A DNA stretch of 64,000 nt. Origin: Laccaria trichodermophora (taxonomy: Eukaryota > Basidiomycota > Agaricomycetes > Agaricales > Hydnangiaceae). The stretch covers positions 1,300,262 through 1,364,261 of the forward strand of contig JACTVC010000011.1 in the NCBI GenBank assembly GCA_018417955.1, read 5' to 3'. Below the pieces are notes generated by a model, which had not been told where the DNA came from, ran no database searches, and saw only the letters and a program-made list of their open reading frames with translations. The first letter of the stretch is position 1. Every line of letters starts with the position of its first letter. Of this stretch, positions 45,504-57,261 are shown in pieces. A program made the translations under genes and the position numbers.

Positions 45504-47095
45504 GCCCTTTTCACGATGGCACCAATGTTTTCTAGGTTTTCGTGTCTTCGATTCAGTAGTCATCTAATGTTTTCATGTACCACGAGCATCATCAGGAATT
45601 GAACCAGTAGAAACCGCAGTTATACTGCCCAAGACTTTCCTAGTCTTAGCTGAGTACACCGAAGTAGCGCATAACGTCTTCGCGGTATGACAGAATGTTT
45701 TTGCACAAAAAGGTTTCTTGTCATTTTTTGACTTGGAGCTGCAACCAGTTGGAGGCGGTGTTTTCTATCAGGTGTAACGATAGCCTGAAGAATGACATTT
45801 TCCAGAATAAAAATTAAAGTCCATTTCTAAAGTGGTCGTTGCGTTTTGCGACTCACCGTTCTCTCATAGTGTATTCTTCGACTTTGCCCAAAATAATGAT
45901 TCCCCATTCAACGCAGTGAAGGGGTCCGGACGTAGGTGTAGTGTAACCTAGATGGATACAGGATTTAATCTCAAAGTTTCGGAGGAGTTCAAGAGTCCGC
46001 ACCGCTTACCATCACTACACATCCATGGAGTTTTCAGCGCTGCCCAGTACTTACTATCAGACTCGGGGATGAGCCCAAATCACTCTACCCAACAGTAGTC
46101 CCGATTGTGGGTGAGAGACTTCATGCAATTGCAAGCACCGCATGGTTAAAATGAAGTCGGCCCTAGACAGCGAGGCAGGCCATTGGAATTGTGATTGTCG
46201 CCGGTCGCGGACTAATGGTAAATTTGTTTTTTCTTGTACTTGACTCGGAGTAGCTTGGGATAAAAAATAGACTATTGAAGACGCGTAGCAACAACCCAGA
46301 GAGTTTCGTGGGGGCCCAGAGTTTACACGATTATCGTTGAGGGTCAGCTTTGAAACAGCCTAGGTTGAGTACTTTCCAGCAAGAGAATTTTGTGTGGTCC
46401 GTCTGGACTCTGCACACTGATGATGCCTATTGATCGAGATTGCCAAGCCATTTTGTGTGGAGGTCGGAATAGGTCGGAATAGAGATAAAAGAGTGGAAGG
46501 GGAACGTGAAATCCTTCGGTCTGTAGCTTTGGGCTTCTGAGTTGGAGGAGTGAGGAAGATTCCGGCCCGGATGCGGCCGTTGATCATCAAAATCGCAAGT
46601 GTCTAAAAAGTTGCATTCAACAGCAATTCAACAGTGTACATACTCTTTGGAAAAAACGCCTTCAGTTCCCATCCCAAGCCCAGGAAAACAGGCTGGTGTC
46701 ATCTTTGGCTCTAATTCTTGGCTGAGTGCACAGCCGATATCTAGTTACTATTTTGCATCGGCCTTTCAGCGGCGTTTGCCTTGCTCATGGTGATCAGTTC
46801 GAGTGACGGAGAGCGAGAACAATGTTGGCACACAAGCCCCTGATCCAAAACGACGACCCGTGCGGAGAGCAGAGACAAAAAAAAAGTATTACGTAACTCT
46901 CCTTAATACTCTCCTGCACCACGATCATCTGCAGCAACAATTGCAAGGGATTGCAAGTTCTCATCGCCAGATTTTACTCAGGTTCAAAATCAAGTTCAAC
47001 CCAAGTAATCCATTGCAGATATTTCTTAAAACAGTTCCTCAGCATGCCTCACACAGGTTACTGTTCCTCAGCGTGCCTCACACATGTTACTGGAG
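45504..47095. repeat. Duplicated intergenic segment (partner at about 49080-50180)
   Basis: 45930-46800 matches 49080-50180 in order. Shared blocks include CAGACTCGGGGATGAGCC (46053 against 49350), GCAAGCACCGCATGGT/GCAAGCGCCGCATGGT, GGCCCGGATGCGGCCGTT (46563 against 50015) and CTAATTCTTGGC (46712 against 50150). In the second copy it leads straight into the GH16 gene, so this is the duplicated upstream region of that gene with the gene itself missing here. Confidence 0.65.
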
Positions 47096-48914
47096 ATGGA
47101 CAAGTCACCGTATACTTCCTATCTCCACACCAACTACTCCCCCACGGCTTTAGAAAGCCTTGAAATCAAGGATTTTCTAACAAAGCCACTTGCGCGGTTA
47201 TCCAGTATACAAGCCGAGATCGACCGGGTGAACTTGATCGTCGAAAAATTATATGACGAGCATCGCGCTCTGAATGCAGAGATCGAGGCTCACCGAGCTC
47301 TTCTCTCTCTCTCCTCTTCGTCAAGTACCTCTTGACATCATGGAGGAGATCTTCACCCATTGTCTCCCTACAGATTACAATGCCATCATGAGCGTTCGAG
47401 AAGCCCCACTTCTGCTAGGTCGTGTTTGTAGCGAATGGAGATCTATCACACTGTCAACTCCACGCCTTTGGGCAAGCCTCCACATTCCAGCACCGGCACC
47501 ACACTCCCCCTCTGAATACTTTGCATCCGTTCTCAAATTTGAAAAACAATGCAAGGGGACAGAAGAATGGATTCGCCGCTCGGGACAGTGTCCTCTCTCT
47601 ATTTCCCTCCACACTCCAAGTCCCCATTATCGTTTCAATATGGCTGAAATGCAACCTTTTGCGGAAGTTTCAAAGCAGATACTCCCTTTTACCAAAAGAT
47701 GGAAGAATTTTAGCTTCAAAGCGCCAACAGACTCGTCTCCTCAATTCCAAAAGATCGCGGAGGGTGATGTTCCGATGCTGGAAGCTCTTGGAATTACCAT
47801 CGTACCCCGAACGATTTACATTTCAGGTCTCCTTTCGGCCCCAAAGTTGCGGAAGCTCTCATTAACGTGTTTTAGAGAAAACCTTCTTTCCCTGCCAGTG
47901 TGTTGGTCACAGCTCACCCACCTTACATTGGATGCGGAGGGCTCTAGTAAACAATTCTTGGGAACGCCAAGCCCCCTCACGTACAGCGAAGTTAGCAAAG
48001 TGTTGAAGAACGGCTCACTACTCGTGAGTTGTAGCCTCCGCCTAGGAAACACCCCACGCGAGAATGTACAGATCCCGCCACTAAACGTCTCAGTGTCTCC
48101 CTGTGAATACACCTTTACTCTCCCACTTCTTCAGAAATTTTGCCTCGTTCTCAGTGACAAATCAGACGAGGCGTTTTTGAAATACCTTGATTTACCCGTC
48201 CTTCGTCATCTAGAGATCAGCTTTGAAATTGCATGGGCTGGTGAAGGATGGATACAAGCGGATCAGCGCTCTACTTTCATGGGCCTCCTCGAACAGCATG
48301 GTAATAAATTGAAGCATCTTGTCCTCGACATATGGATATTGTCACAAGACGATCTGTTATGTTGCTTGCAATCAGTCCCACTTGTTACTCACCTCCATCT
48401 AATCAATTCTACGAATGGTTCTATCTTTGATGAAGTTGCTGATAGGTTCACTCCTTCTGAAGAAAACCCTGATTGTCTTTGTCCTATGCTAGAAGAATTT
48501 CGGTGTAAAGACTCAGTGGGCGAGAACTTCAAGTTGTCCCAATCACGTCTGCTATTTTTTGTTGAAATGCGGTGTGTTCTTGGAAAAGGAGCGACATTGA
48601 AACGAGTTGACGTCACTCTTTATCGAGACAAGCCAAAGGACCTCCAAAGCTTCCTTATTTCCCTGGATTCTAGGATTGAATGTGGACGCTATCTTCGTTA
48701 TGAAGAGCTTGGTGACGCAGCAGTTGACGCGCGCATATTCGTCAAATCTGAGCGTTGTGAGGGACTTAATATGACGGTTGTGGACATTCAGTACGTACAC
48801 ACCGACCCGGACACATTTCGTTCGCATAGGGAAGGTCTAGATTTTTCAGGGCCAAGGGATCACAGGTCACCGTCCTCGGAATCACCGACTCAGTCCTTTA
48901 TTCTTCGAGTTTAG
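47096..48914 (+). pseudogene. F-box protein copy 2, disrupted by CT-repeat expansion
   Basis: It starts MDKSPYTSYLHTNYSPT with the same coiled coil (RVNLIVEKLYDEHRALNAEI). At about 47300-47316 it has four extra bases in a CT run (TTCTCTCTCTCTCC against TTCTCTCTCC in copy 3), exactly between the coiled coil and the F-box (PLRQVPLDIMEEIFTHCLP). The first frame stops at 47335. The second is open from 47274 to 48914 and contains the F-box and all leucine-rich segments. It could be used from an internal start (ATG 47274 or 47341), losing only the coiled coil. The 3' end FILRV differs from the FILRI/FVLRI of the others. Confidence 0.75.
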
Positions 48915-49079
48915 CCCTTTTTCGAGATGGTACCAACATTTTTCAGGTTTCTGCAGTCTGTGATTTGATAGTTCAAATCTATTATGTCTTCACGTACCAC
49001 CGGGCATATCTCTTTCTGCTCATTCTTGTCAGCGGAATAACAGGACTGTTAAGCTGTACCCAAATTAATGATGCCCCAC

Positions 49080-50342
49080 TTGTGACGGGAAAAGGACGTA
49101 GCGGGTTGAAAAGGAGAGTCACTTAGATGGATATGGGATTGAATTGCAAAGGTTCAAGAGTCCGCGCTTACCATCACTGCGGCGCATAGCGCACAACCCG
49201 GCTCCGTCTCCCACATGAAAAAACTTCAGACGATGAAAGCGAGCCATTAATGTCGGTTTTTCGGAAAACGAAAATCACAAACTTATAACCCTCTATGGAT
49301 ATCAACTTTGACGGCCCATGGATTGTCCAGCTTTTGGCACTGCCCAGCACTTTCAGACTCGGGGATGAGCCCGAATCACTCGAGCCAAGAGTAGTCCGAG
49401 TTGTGGGGAGGTACTTCCATGTAAATGCAAGCGCCGCATGGTAATGATGAAGTCGTCCCTAGACTCCGGCGAGGCATGCCATTGTGAATTCGTGATTGTC
49501 GGGGACTGGGGGTAGTAAATTTGTTTTTTTTTCTTGTACTTGACTCCGGATAAAAAGCAGACTTGTACAAGTCAAGAGCTTGACTGATGAGTGTCAGAGC
49601 CTAGGACGAGTTCCAGCAAGGTTGCCGAGCAGAGAAACAGTTGTCGTTCAAACCCAGAGTTTCAATGGTGGTCTATTCGATCTATCATCTGAAGTAAGAG
49701 GGACGCTCAGAGTCCTCGCTTTCGACGTGCTTTCGACTTGGATTCCGGAGCGGTAACTCTCAAAAGAATACATGGAGTCAGTTTCGGAGAGTTTCCAGCA
49801 AGGTTGCCAAGAGAACCTTGTGTGGTCCGTCTGCACACAAGCGAGTCGAGGGCCCGTCAAAGTTACAGATGATGCCGCAGCCTATCGATCGCAAAGTCAT
49901 TTTGCGTACAGGTCGGAATGGAGGTGAAAGAGTGGAAGGGAAATGTGAAATCCCTTGTTGTTCTTCCGGTCTGTATACGTAGCGTTGATTCCGGGTGGAG
50001 TGGAGGAAGATGCCGGCCCGGATGCGGCCGTTTGACATCAAAATCGCAAGCGTCTAAATTAAAAAGGTTTTGCGTTCAATGTACTCTTTTAAAACGCCTC
50101 CAGTTCACATCCAAAGCCCAGGACAACACGCTGGTATCGTCTTTTGCTTCTAATTCTTGGCAGAGTGCACAGCTATGCACACCGGATGGGCTTGTAAACA
50201 ATGAAAAAAAGGCGTAAACGTTGATGCTGGCGAGGGCAACGATCGCCGCGCAGAACCCAAAGTATCATCAGCATGTGCTCAGTAACAGCGGTCTTCCTTC
50301 CCTTCTTCTTGCGTTAACAGACCCCTAGGACTTCCCGCCACA
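49080..50342 (+). promoter_or_regulatory. Upstream region of GH16 gene, duplicated at 45.9-46.8 kb
   Basis: No gene is supported. The segment is shared with 45930-46800 and ends with a C/T-rich leader just before the GH16 start codon. Promoter function is inferred from position only. Confidence 0.4.
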
Positions 50343-51840
50343 ATGGCCATGGGTGCTCTCACCAACCTCCTCCTCCTCCTCTCCCTCACCACGTCCCAAA
50401 CCCAAGCACTCTACTACCCCCTCCGCGAATACTCTGGCTCAACATTCTTCGACAAATGGGACTATTACGGTTTTGTGGATAATACTACTTGGGGTACGTC
50501 TCCCTTCCCCCTCGTCTTTTCCTTTCCGTTCAACGTACTTTCGTAAAAATTTAAAAGGAAACGTAACATACCAAGACCGCGCAAACGCGACTTCCAAAGG
50601 CCTCACATCCATCAACGCCGCAGGAAACGCGATCATCAAAGTCGATAATACAACGACACTCGTCGCGGCTCCCGCTGGTACAGTCGTCAATCGTGATTCC
50701 GTGCGTTCCCTTTCCCCCCTTCCCTTTCTCGTTCCGCTAACCTCCCTCCCCTAGATCCGCATAACTTCACAAGACTCTTACCCCCTCGGCACCCTCATCC
50801 TCCTCGACGCCCTACACATCCCCTATGGCTGTTCCGTCTGGCCCTCCTTCTGGACATTAGGCCTCCAATCCACCTGGCCAGGCTCCGGCGAGATAGATAT
50901 AGTAGAAGCCATCAACGGGATGACACGTAATCAGATCGCACTGCACACTCCCGAGGGGTGTAATCAAGCTGCACAAGCAACACAATTGCAGAGCGGGACG
51001 ACGGCGAATACGAATTGCGCAGAGCCGAGGGGATGTATTGTTATGGAGAATAAGCAGGCGAGTTTTGGTGCGGCTTTTGGAGAGGGGGGTGGTGGTGTTT
51101 ATGCGATGAGTATGGAGAGGGAGGGGGTGTATGTTTGGTTTTGGAGCGTGCGTTTTCTTTCTACCTTCTTTTTGTGAGGTTGACGCGTTTTTTAGCGAGC
51201 GGACATACCGTCAAGCATAAGGACCGCTACTTCCACGAGCACGATGGACACTTCTTCGTGGGGTCTCCCGACGGCGGCGTACCCTGCTTCGGGGTGTAAC
51301 ATTACACAGTACTTCCCTCCGCAGAACTTGGTGTTGTTGACGACACTTTGTGGTGCTTGGTGCGTTCTTTTCTTCTTCGCGTCCTTCTCCTCCTCTTCGC
51401 CCCATTCCTTCCTCCTACTCACCTTGACAACAGGGCAGGCGTACCATCCATATACTCATCAACTTGTCCCGGGACTTGTGTAAGTCTCCCTTCCCTCCCT
51501 TTCTCCGATTACTCATTCATATATGCGCCCTTTCTAAAAAAAACAGTTCGCAGATAACGTCCTAGGCTCCGGGGAGAACTACGCCAATGCGTATTGGGAG
51601 ATTCGGTATATACGGACGTATACCTCTGACTCGAGTGTGAGCCTTCCTGTTAGTAGTAGTACCAGTGCGAGTGCGAGTGCTACGCAGGGGGGAGGAGGGG
51701 GGACGACGGTTGTTACTGTTGTTACGGACGCTGCGAGGCCTACGAGTAGTACGAGTGGGTCGGTCAGGGGGAAAGGCACGGGGGCGGTTGGCGTGGTTGG
51801 CGTGGTGGGCATGGTTTTGTTGATGGGGGTTTTGGTTTAG
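50343..51840 (+). CDS. GH16 endo-1,3(4)-beta-glucanase, probably GPI-anchored
   Basis: Six exons (50343-50493, 50558-50700, 50755-51147, 51196-51359, 51434-51479, 51547-51840) total 1191 nt, or 396 residues. A signal peptide (LTNLLLLLSLTTSQTQA) precedes LREYSGSTFFDKWDYYGF. The catalytic GH16 motif is GEIDIVEAING (ExDxxE) in exon 3, followed by WPSFWTLG-type substrate-cleft residues just upstream and YVWFWS, CNITQYFPPQNLV, LCGAW/AGVPSIYSSTCPGTC downstream. The end is Ser/Thr-rich (SSSTSASASATQ), then a C-terminal hydrophobic stretch (GAVGVVGVVGMVLLMGVLV) typical of a GPI-attachment signal. It should cut or remodel beta-1,3/1,4- or 1,3/1,6-glucan at the wall. A fragment of its 3' end recurs at 56.8-57.06 kb. 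Confidence 0.9.
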
Positions 51841-52184
51841 TGTCATTGTAGGATGGACGGACGTTCGTGATGGACATTACTTTATAGGAGGATGGATTTG
51901 ATGAGAAGATGGACACATTATTTTATAGGAATTTATTCGATACGTAATTGAGACGTACATGTTTTATTGGTGGGTCTGCACCTTGACCGAGAATCGAGGA
52001 CTCGTCTTCTGACCTCAGTCAGATAATAGCCGGAGCCCCTTTTCTAAGCTTGTCTCAAGTCACTCATATTTATTTCGTTCCCTTTCCTCCTTGCAGCTTG
52101 CCGCACCCTCAGAACACTTTCCGAGTCGAACCCATTTCACAAACTCGCCTTGTAGCTTGACCAGTCACTAGCACTTGGAGAAAT

Positions 52185-53701
52185 ATGGTTGAGATTGTTA
52201 TTCTTCCGCCCCCAGAGATAAAATGTAAGCAGTACTTCTCCCTACCTCACAAGACCTTCTGACTCTCTGCCACACAGCCGTCATCGACAAAACCGCCATA
52301 TTTGTCGCGCGTTCCGCCAATCCTTCTCAATTCGAGGACAAACTCCGCGAGAGGCAGCGCTCTGACCCCAACTTCTCGTTCTTAGACCCAGCTAATACGT
52401 ACCATGGTTATTATCGTCACAAAAAAGGCATCTGGGGTGACGACGCTTTGGAGATGAAGGACGAAGAAAATAAAGCGGAAGAGGAACTCGCTGCCACTGG
52501 TGGGGATTCTTCAAAACCAATTTCTTATATCCCGCTTGGACACCTCACAGCAACTTCTGCCAAGCTAATTCAGTCAATGGCTGATATTCTTCCGCCCCCA
52601 GAGATAAAATGTAAGCCAGTACTTGAAGTTCGAATTCTCCCTACCTCACAAGGACCTTCTGAATCTCGCCACACAGCCGTCATCGACCAAACCGCCCTCT
52701 TCGTTGCGCGTTCCGCCAATCCTACTCAATTCGAGGACAAAATTCGCGAGAGGCAGCGCTCTGATTCTAAATTCTCGTTTTTGGACCCAGCTGATACATA
52801 TCATGGGTATTATCGTCACAAAAAGGGCGTCTGGGGTGACGACGCTTTGGAGATGGAGATGAACTTGGACGAACAAATTAAAGGGGAAGAGGAACTCGCC
52901 GCTAGTGGGGATTCTTCAAAACCAATTTCGAATTCTTACATCCCAGAAGCACACCACACAATATCCGAGTCAACGCCAACAACTGCCACTACCAAGTTAA
53001 TTCAGCTTAAAGGCATTGCCGACATCTTCGTCGCGCTCATACTCACCGTGAACCCGCAGTTCATCTATGATTCGCCCGCGACGCATACGTTGAGTGGGTT
53101 AAGTGGGCTCGTAAGTTTTTTATCCTCTCCTTCAATTTTTTTCTCTTTTCCACCTTTCCTCTACGTTCCACAGCTGATTTTTATTTTTTGGGAATACTCA
53201 TAGCATATATCAAATGCAAACACCGCACGGGGGTTCAACCAATCCATCGCGTGTATGGTCGCTGCTGTCGGAGTGGGGCATTTAGTTGCGTCGAGGGCGG
53301 CGGGGAGGGAGAGGGGAGTGCGGTGTACGATATGTACGTGTTTGATGCTCTTCCTTTTTCAATTCAATTGGGAGCTCCTCCCGCATTTTCCATTTCGTCC
53401 TTACCCAGTTATTTTTCTCCCATCTTATTTTCCCCCACTTGCCATATTTTTTTTACCCAACCCCACAACCCCCATGTCGAGCGACCAACTCACCCACTTT
53501 TTTATTGCAGTCGCAATGAACTTCACCTGGTCCATCCTCGGCTTCCTCACCTGCGCGCAGCCCGTCGAAAAAGGTGTAGGAAGTGCAACACTGCTCATGT
53601 CGAGCATCTCACATGCATTATTTAGTTTGGTGTTTTTGTATTTGGATGGTGGGGATATGTTTGGGAGCGAGACTCGGAATGGGAATGGGAAGAGGGATTG
53701 A
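52185..53701 (+). CDS. Fusion: two SURP (SWAP) modules plus four-helix membrane domain
   Basis: Exons 52185-52224, 52278-52610, 52677-53110, 53204-53333 and 53511-53701 sum to 1128 nt (375 residues) with every junction in frame. Residues about 6-75 and 125-195 are two SURP domains of the SF3A1/Prp21 type: ILPPPEIK, VIDKTAIFVARSANPSQFED, FSFLDPANTYHGYYRHKKGI and the near-identical second copy. Each is cut by an intron at the same place, so the unit duplicated with its intron. A linker (STPTTATTKL) leads to a membrane domain with helices around IADIFVALILTVNPQFIY, SIACMVAAVGVGHLVA, MNFTWSILGFLTC and SATLLMSSISHALFSLVFLY. The same membrane domain exists alone at 57262-57981. SURP domains bind partner proteins in the spliceosome, so a membrane tether is unexpected. 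Two genes read as one is the main alternative. Confidence 0.7.
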
Positions 53702-54110
53702 TTCTATTGAGGTTTATGATCATGTTTGGGCGACGGAGTCGTTGAATTTTGCACACCGGTTGATAAAATTTTCTTGCACATGCCACTAATCAGTTCGAGT
53801 GGGTAATGTAATCATGAGACCCAGAATACTTGAGAACCTCGGCAGACAGGCCTTTTCATCATTGAAAACGACGACGTGTTGCATCTCTTGTTTGATGTCG
53901 ACGGTTGGTTGACGGCATAGGATTACGTAACTCGCGTTATCGCTCTCCTGCACCACGATCATCTTCACCAACGGATTGCAATTTCTCTCCAAACTGCTAA
54001 CATTTGTGTCGGCAGATTGTACTCAGGCTCAAAATCAAGTTCAACCTAAGTAATCCATTGCAGATATGTTCCAAAACAGTTCTCAGCGTGCTACACACAG
54101 GTTACCGAAG
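53702..54110 (+). promoter_or_regulatory. Duplicated upstream region of F-box copy 3
   Basis: This segment matches 43380-43749 and, more patchily, 46800-47095. Shared blocks are CATGAGACCC, AAAACGACGAC, TTTGATG..GACGGTT and the AAGTAATCCATTGCAGATAT stretch ending at the start codon. It is probably the family promoter and leader. Confidence 0.5.
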
Positions 54111-55904
54111 ATGGACAAGTCACCGTATGCTTCCTATCTCCACAGCAACTACTCCCCCACGGCTTCAGAAATTCTTGAAATCAAGGATTTTATAATAAAG
54201 CCACTTGCGCGGTTAGCCAGTATAGAAGCCGAGATTTACCGGGTAAAGTTGATCGTCGAAAAATTATATGACGAGCATCGTGCTCTGAATGCAGAGATTG
54301 AGGCTCACCGAGCTCTTCTCTCTCCTCTTCGTCAAGTACCTCTTGACATTATGGAGGAGATCTTCACCCATTGTCTCCCTACAGATCACAATGCCGTCAT
54401 GAGCACTCGAGAAGCTCCACTTCTGCTAGGTCGTGTTTGTAGCGAATGGAGATCCATGATCACACTGTCAACTCCACGCCTTTGGGCAAGCCTTTACATT
54501 CCATCGTCGCCACTAGAGTCCTTCTTGGGTCATTCTGTGCCCGATTTCGAAATTGAAAAATGCTGCAAGGGGGCAGAGGAATGGATTCGCCGCTCGGGAG
54601 AGTGTCCTCTCTCTATTTCCCTTCACACTCCAAGCCCCCGTTATCATTCCCGTTATCATTCCAACAGCTCTGCAATGCAAGCTTCTGAGAAGCTTCTAAA
54701 ACAGATACTCCCTCTTAGCAAACGATGGAAGAATTTCAGCTTCAGAGCGCCAAAAGACTCTTCTACTCATTTCCAAGAGATCGCTAAGGGTGATGCTCCG
54801 ATGCTGGAATCTCTTGAAATTACCACCGTACCTGCAAGGCTTTTGAATTTGTTTGTTGCGACTACCCTGATGGACGCTTCAGGTCTCCTTTCAGCCCCAA
54901 AATTGCGGAAGCTCTCGTTAACGTGTTTTAGAGAAGACCTTCTTTCCTTGCCAGTGTGTTGGTCACAGCTCACCCACCTTACATTGGATGTGGAGGGTGC
55001 CCATTATGTGAGTACGCCAAGCCGCCTCACGTACAGCCAAGTTAGCAAAGTGTTGAAGAACTGCTCACTACTCGTGAGTTGTAGCCTCCGCCTAGGAAAC
55101 ACCCCACGCGAGAATGCACAGACCCCACCACTAAACGTCTCAGTGTCTCCCAGCGAATACACCTTTACTCTCCCACTTCTTCAGAAATTTTGCCTCGTTC
55201 TCAGTGATAAATCAGACGAGGTGTTTTTGAAATACCTTGATTTACCTGTCCTTCGTCATTTGGATATGAGCTTTGAAACTATCCGGGCTAGTGGCATAGG
55301 GATACTGGAGGATCAGCGCTCTACTTTCATGGACCTCCTCGAACAGCATGGTAATAAATTGAGGCATCTTGTCCTCAACATATGGACATTAACACAAGAC
55401 GATCTGATATGTTGCTTGCAATCAGTCCCACATATTACCCACCTCCATCTAATTAATTCTGCTGGTTCTATCCTTGCAGATCGGCTCACTCCTTCTGACG
55501 AAAACCTTGATTGTCTCTGTCCTATGCTAGAAGAATTTCAGTGTAAAGGCTCAATGGGCGCAAGCTTTTCTGAAGCACGTCTGCTATCTTTTGTTGAAAA
55601 GCGGTGTATTCCCGGGAAAGGGTCGACATTGAAACGAGCTGGTGTCACCCTTCATCGAAACCAGCCAGAGGACCTTGAAGACTTCCTTATTTCTCTGGAT
55701 TCTAGGATTGAATGTGGAGACTATCTTCATTTTGAAGAGCTTGATAACGCACCAATTGACGCGCGCATATCCGTTAGATCTAAGTCGGACGAGGGACTCG
55801 CTATGACGGTTGTGGACATTCAGTACGCACAGAGCAAACGGGAGCGGGCGGAAGGGGATCACAGCTCGGAGTCACTGACTCCATGCTTTATTCTCCGAAT
55901 TTAG
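54111..55904 (+). CDS. F-box protein copy 3, intact
   Basis: I chose ATG 54111 (MDKSPYASYLHSNYSPT) over the in-frame ATG at 54066 because all three copies share it. The coiled coil (IEAEIYRVKLIVEKLYDEHR) precedes the F-box-like VPLDIMEEIFTHCLP, then GRVCSEWRSMITLSTPRLWA with one extra Met relative to the other copies. Leucine-rich segments follow to CFILRI. It is open for 597 codons where copies 1 and 2 are frameshifted, and its CT run and T run have the lengths that keep the frame. Likely the one working member of the group, acting as an SCF adaptor with unknown substrate. Confidence 0.85.
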   Translation: MDKSPYASYLHSNYSPTASEILEIKDFIIKPLARLASIEAEIYRVKLIVEKLYDEHRALNAEIEAHRALLSPLRQVPLDIMEEIFTHCLPTDHNAVMSTREAPLLLGRVCSEWRSMITLSTPRLWASLYIPSSPLESFLGHSVPDFEIEKCCKGAEEWIRRSGECPLSISLHTPSPRYHSRYHSNSSAMQASEKLLKQILPLSKRWKNFSFRAPKDSSTHFQEIAKGDAPMLESLEITTVPARLLNLFVATTLMDASGLLSAPKLRKLSLTCFREDLLSLPVCWSQLTHLTLDVEGAHYVSTPSRLTYSQVSKVLKNCSLLVSCSLRLGNTPRENAQTPPLNVSVSPSEYTFTLPLLQKFCLVLSDKSDEVFLKYLDLPVLRHLDMSFETIRASGIGILEDQRSTFMDLLEQHGNKLRHLVLNIWTLTQDDLICCLQSVPHITHLHLINSAGSILADRLTPSDENLDCLCPMLEEFQCKGSMGASFSEARLLSFVEKRCIPGKGSTLKRAGVTLHRNQPEDLEDFLISLDSRIECGDYLHFEELDNAPIDARISVRSKSDEGLAMTVVDIQYAQSKRERAEGDHSSESLTPCFILRI

Positions 55905-56550
55905 CCCCTTTTCACGATGGCACCAACGTTTTTTAGGTTCCCGTGGTCTGTGATTCAGTAGTCATCTAATGTCATAATGTACCACCGGGCACCATCAGGA
56001 ATTGAGCCAGTAGAAACCGCAGTCATCCTACCCAAGAGTTTTCAAAGTCTTGGCCGAGTGCACCCAATTAGCGCAAGAGAATGTTTTCGCACAAAAAGGT
56101 TTCTTGTCATTTTTAACTCGGAGCTGCAACCAGTTGAAGGCGGTGTTTTCTGTGAGGTGTAAAGATAGCCCAGACAGTGTTATTGCCCAGAGTTATTAAT
56201 ATTCACGTCCATTTTTGAAGTGCTAGTGACGTTTCGCGAGCCACCGTTCCCTAGCATGCCTGAAGCAACGATTCGCCTTTTTGTAAAGGGATACGGTAGC
56301 CTTGGCTGAGTGTGCCTCAGTAGCGCAAAATTAATCCGTGGTATGAGAGAATGGTCTACGCAAAAAGGTTTCTTGTCATTTTTTGACTCGGAGCTGCAAC
56401 CAGTTGAAGACCGTGGAGGTGCAACGATATGTCATTGCCCTGAGTTATGAAAATCACCGAAGTGCTAGTTGCGTTTTGCGAGTCACCGTTCCCTAGCACT
56501 GTATTCTTCGACTTTGACCAAACAGGGATTCGCCATTTTGTGAAGAATCC
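55905..56550. repeat. Duplicated downstream segment with internal tandem copy
   Basis: 55905-56160 matches 45495-45780 downstream of F-box copy 1 (shared blocks CACAAAAAGGTTTCTTGTCA and GAGCTGCAACCAGTTG). The same 110-bp piece recurs at about 56300-56420, so three copies exist in the window (near 45710, 56090 and 56370). No gene is present. Confidence 0.6.
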
Positions 56551-56554
56551 GGAC

Positions 56555-57062
56555 GTAGTCTTGTGTTTTTGTATCTGGATGGAGGGGATATGTTTGGGAG
56601 CGAGAGTCGGAATGGGAATGGGAAGAGGGATTGATTTTATCGAGTGTTATGAATATGTTTGGGCTGCAGAGTCGTTATCAAATTTCAAGATACACGCATC
56701 AACTTTTGCCTTGTACTTATCATTGACGACGGCCCCGTTTCTTGCTCCTACTCAGTGCCTCGCTTCCTTGTTGTGCTAATAAAAACACGATAACAACAGG
56801 GCAGGCGTACCATCCATATACTCATCAACGTGTCCCGGGACTTGTGTATGCCTTCTCCCTTCCCTCCCTTCAAAGACTGACCCCCTCCCTCCCCTCTTCA
56901 TATATGCGCCCTTTGAAATCAGTTTGCAGATAACGTCCTAGGCTCCGAAGCGAACTACGCCAGCGCATAAGTATTTGGAAATTCGGTATATACGGACGTA
57001 TGCTTCTGACGGTGCGAGCCTTCCCGTCAGCAGCACTTCTACTGGAGGGAGTTTGATTTAGT
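56555..57062 (+). pseudogene. Fragments of the membrane-domain gene tail and of the GH16 3' end
   Basis: 56555-56690 copies the end of the SURP/membrane gene (LCFCIWM..GICLGARVG in a shifted frame, with the GGGAATGGGAAGAGGGATTGA end found at 53682 and 57962). 56800-57062 copies the last GH16 exons (the GCAGGCGTACCATCCATATA stretch, then GCAGATAACGTCCTAGGCTC and GGTATATACGGACGTATG). A TAA after AGCGCA and loss of the C-terminal anchor sequence show it cannot code for the enzyme's end. Confidence 0.75.
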
Positions 57063-57261
57063 GTAGGATGGATTTGAAGAGAAGATGGACTTGACGATGG
57101 ACGGATTATTTTACACTGGGAGATTTAAAGTTCATGTTAGGGATTTAGATGATGACATCAATATTCGGGCCTGACCCCCTTTTCCCACCAACAATATCCA
57201 TCCTGCATCCTGCGCACCCCACACAACGGTCGTCACACACCACACAGTATCATTAATACTA

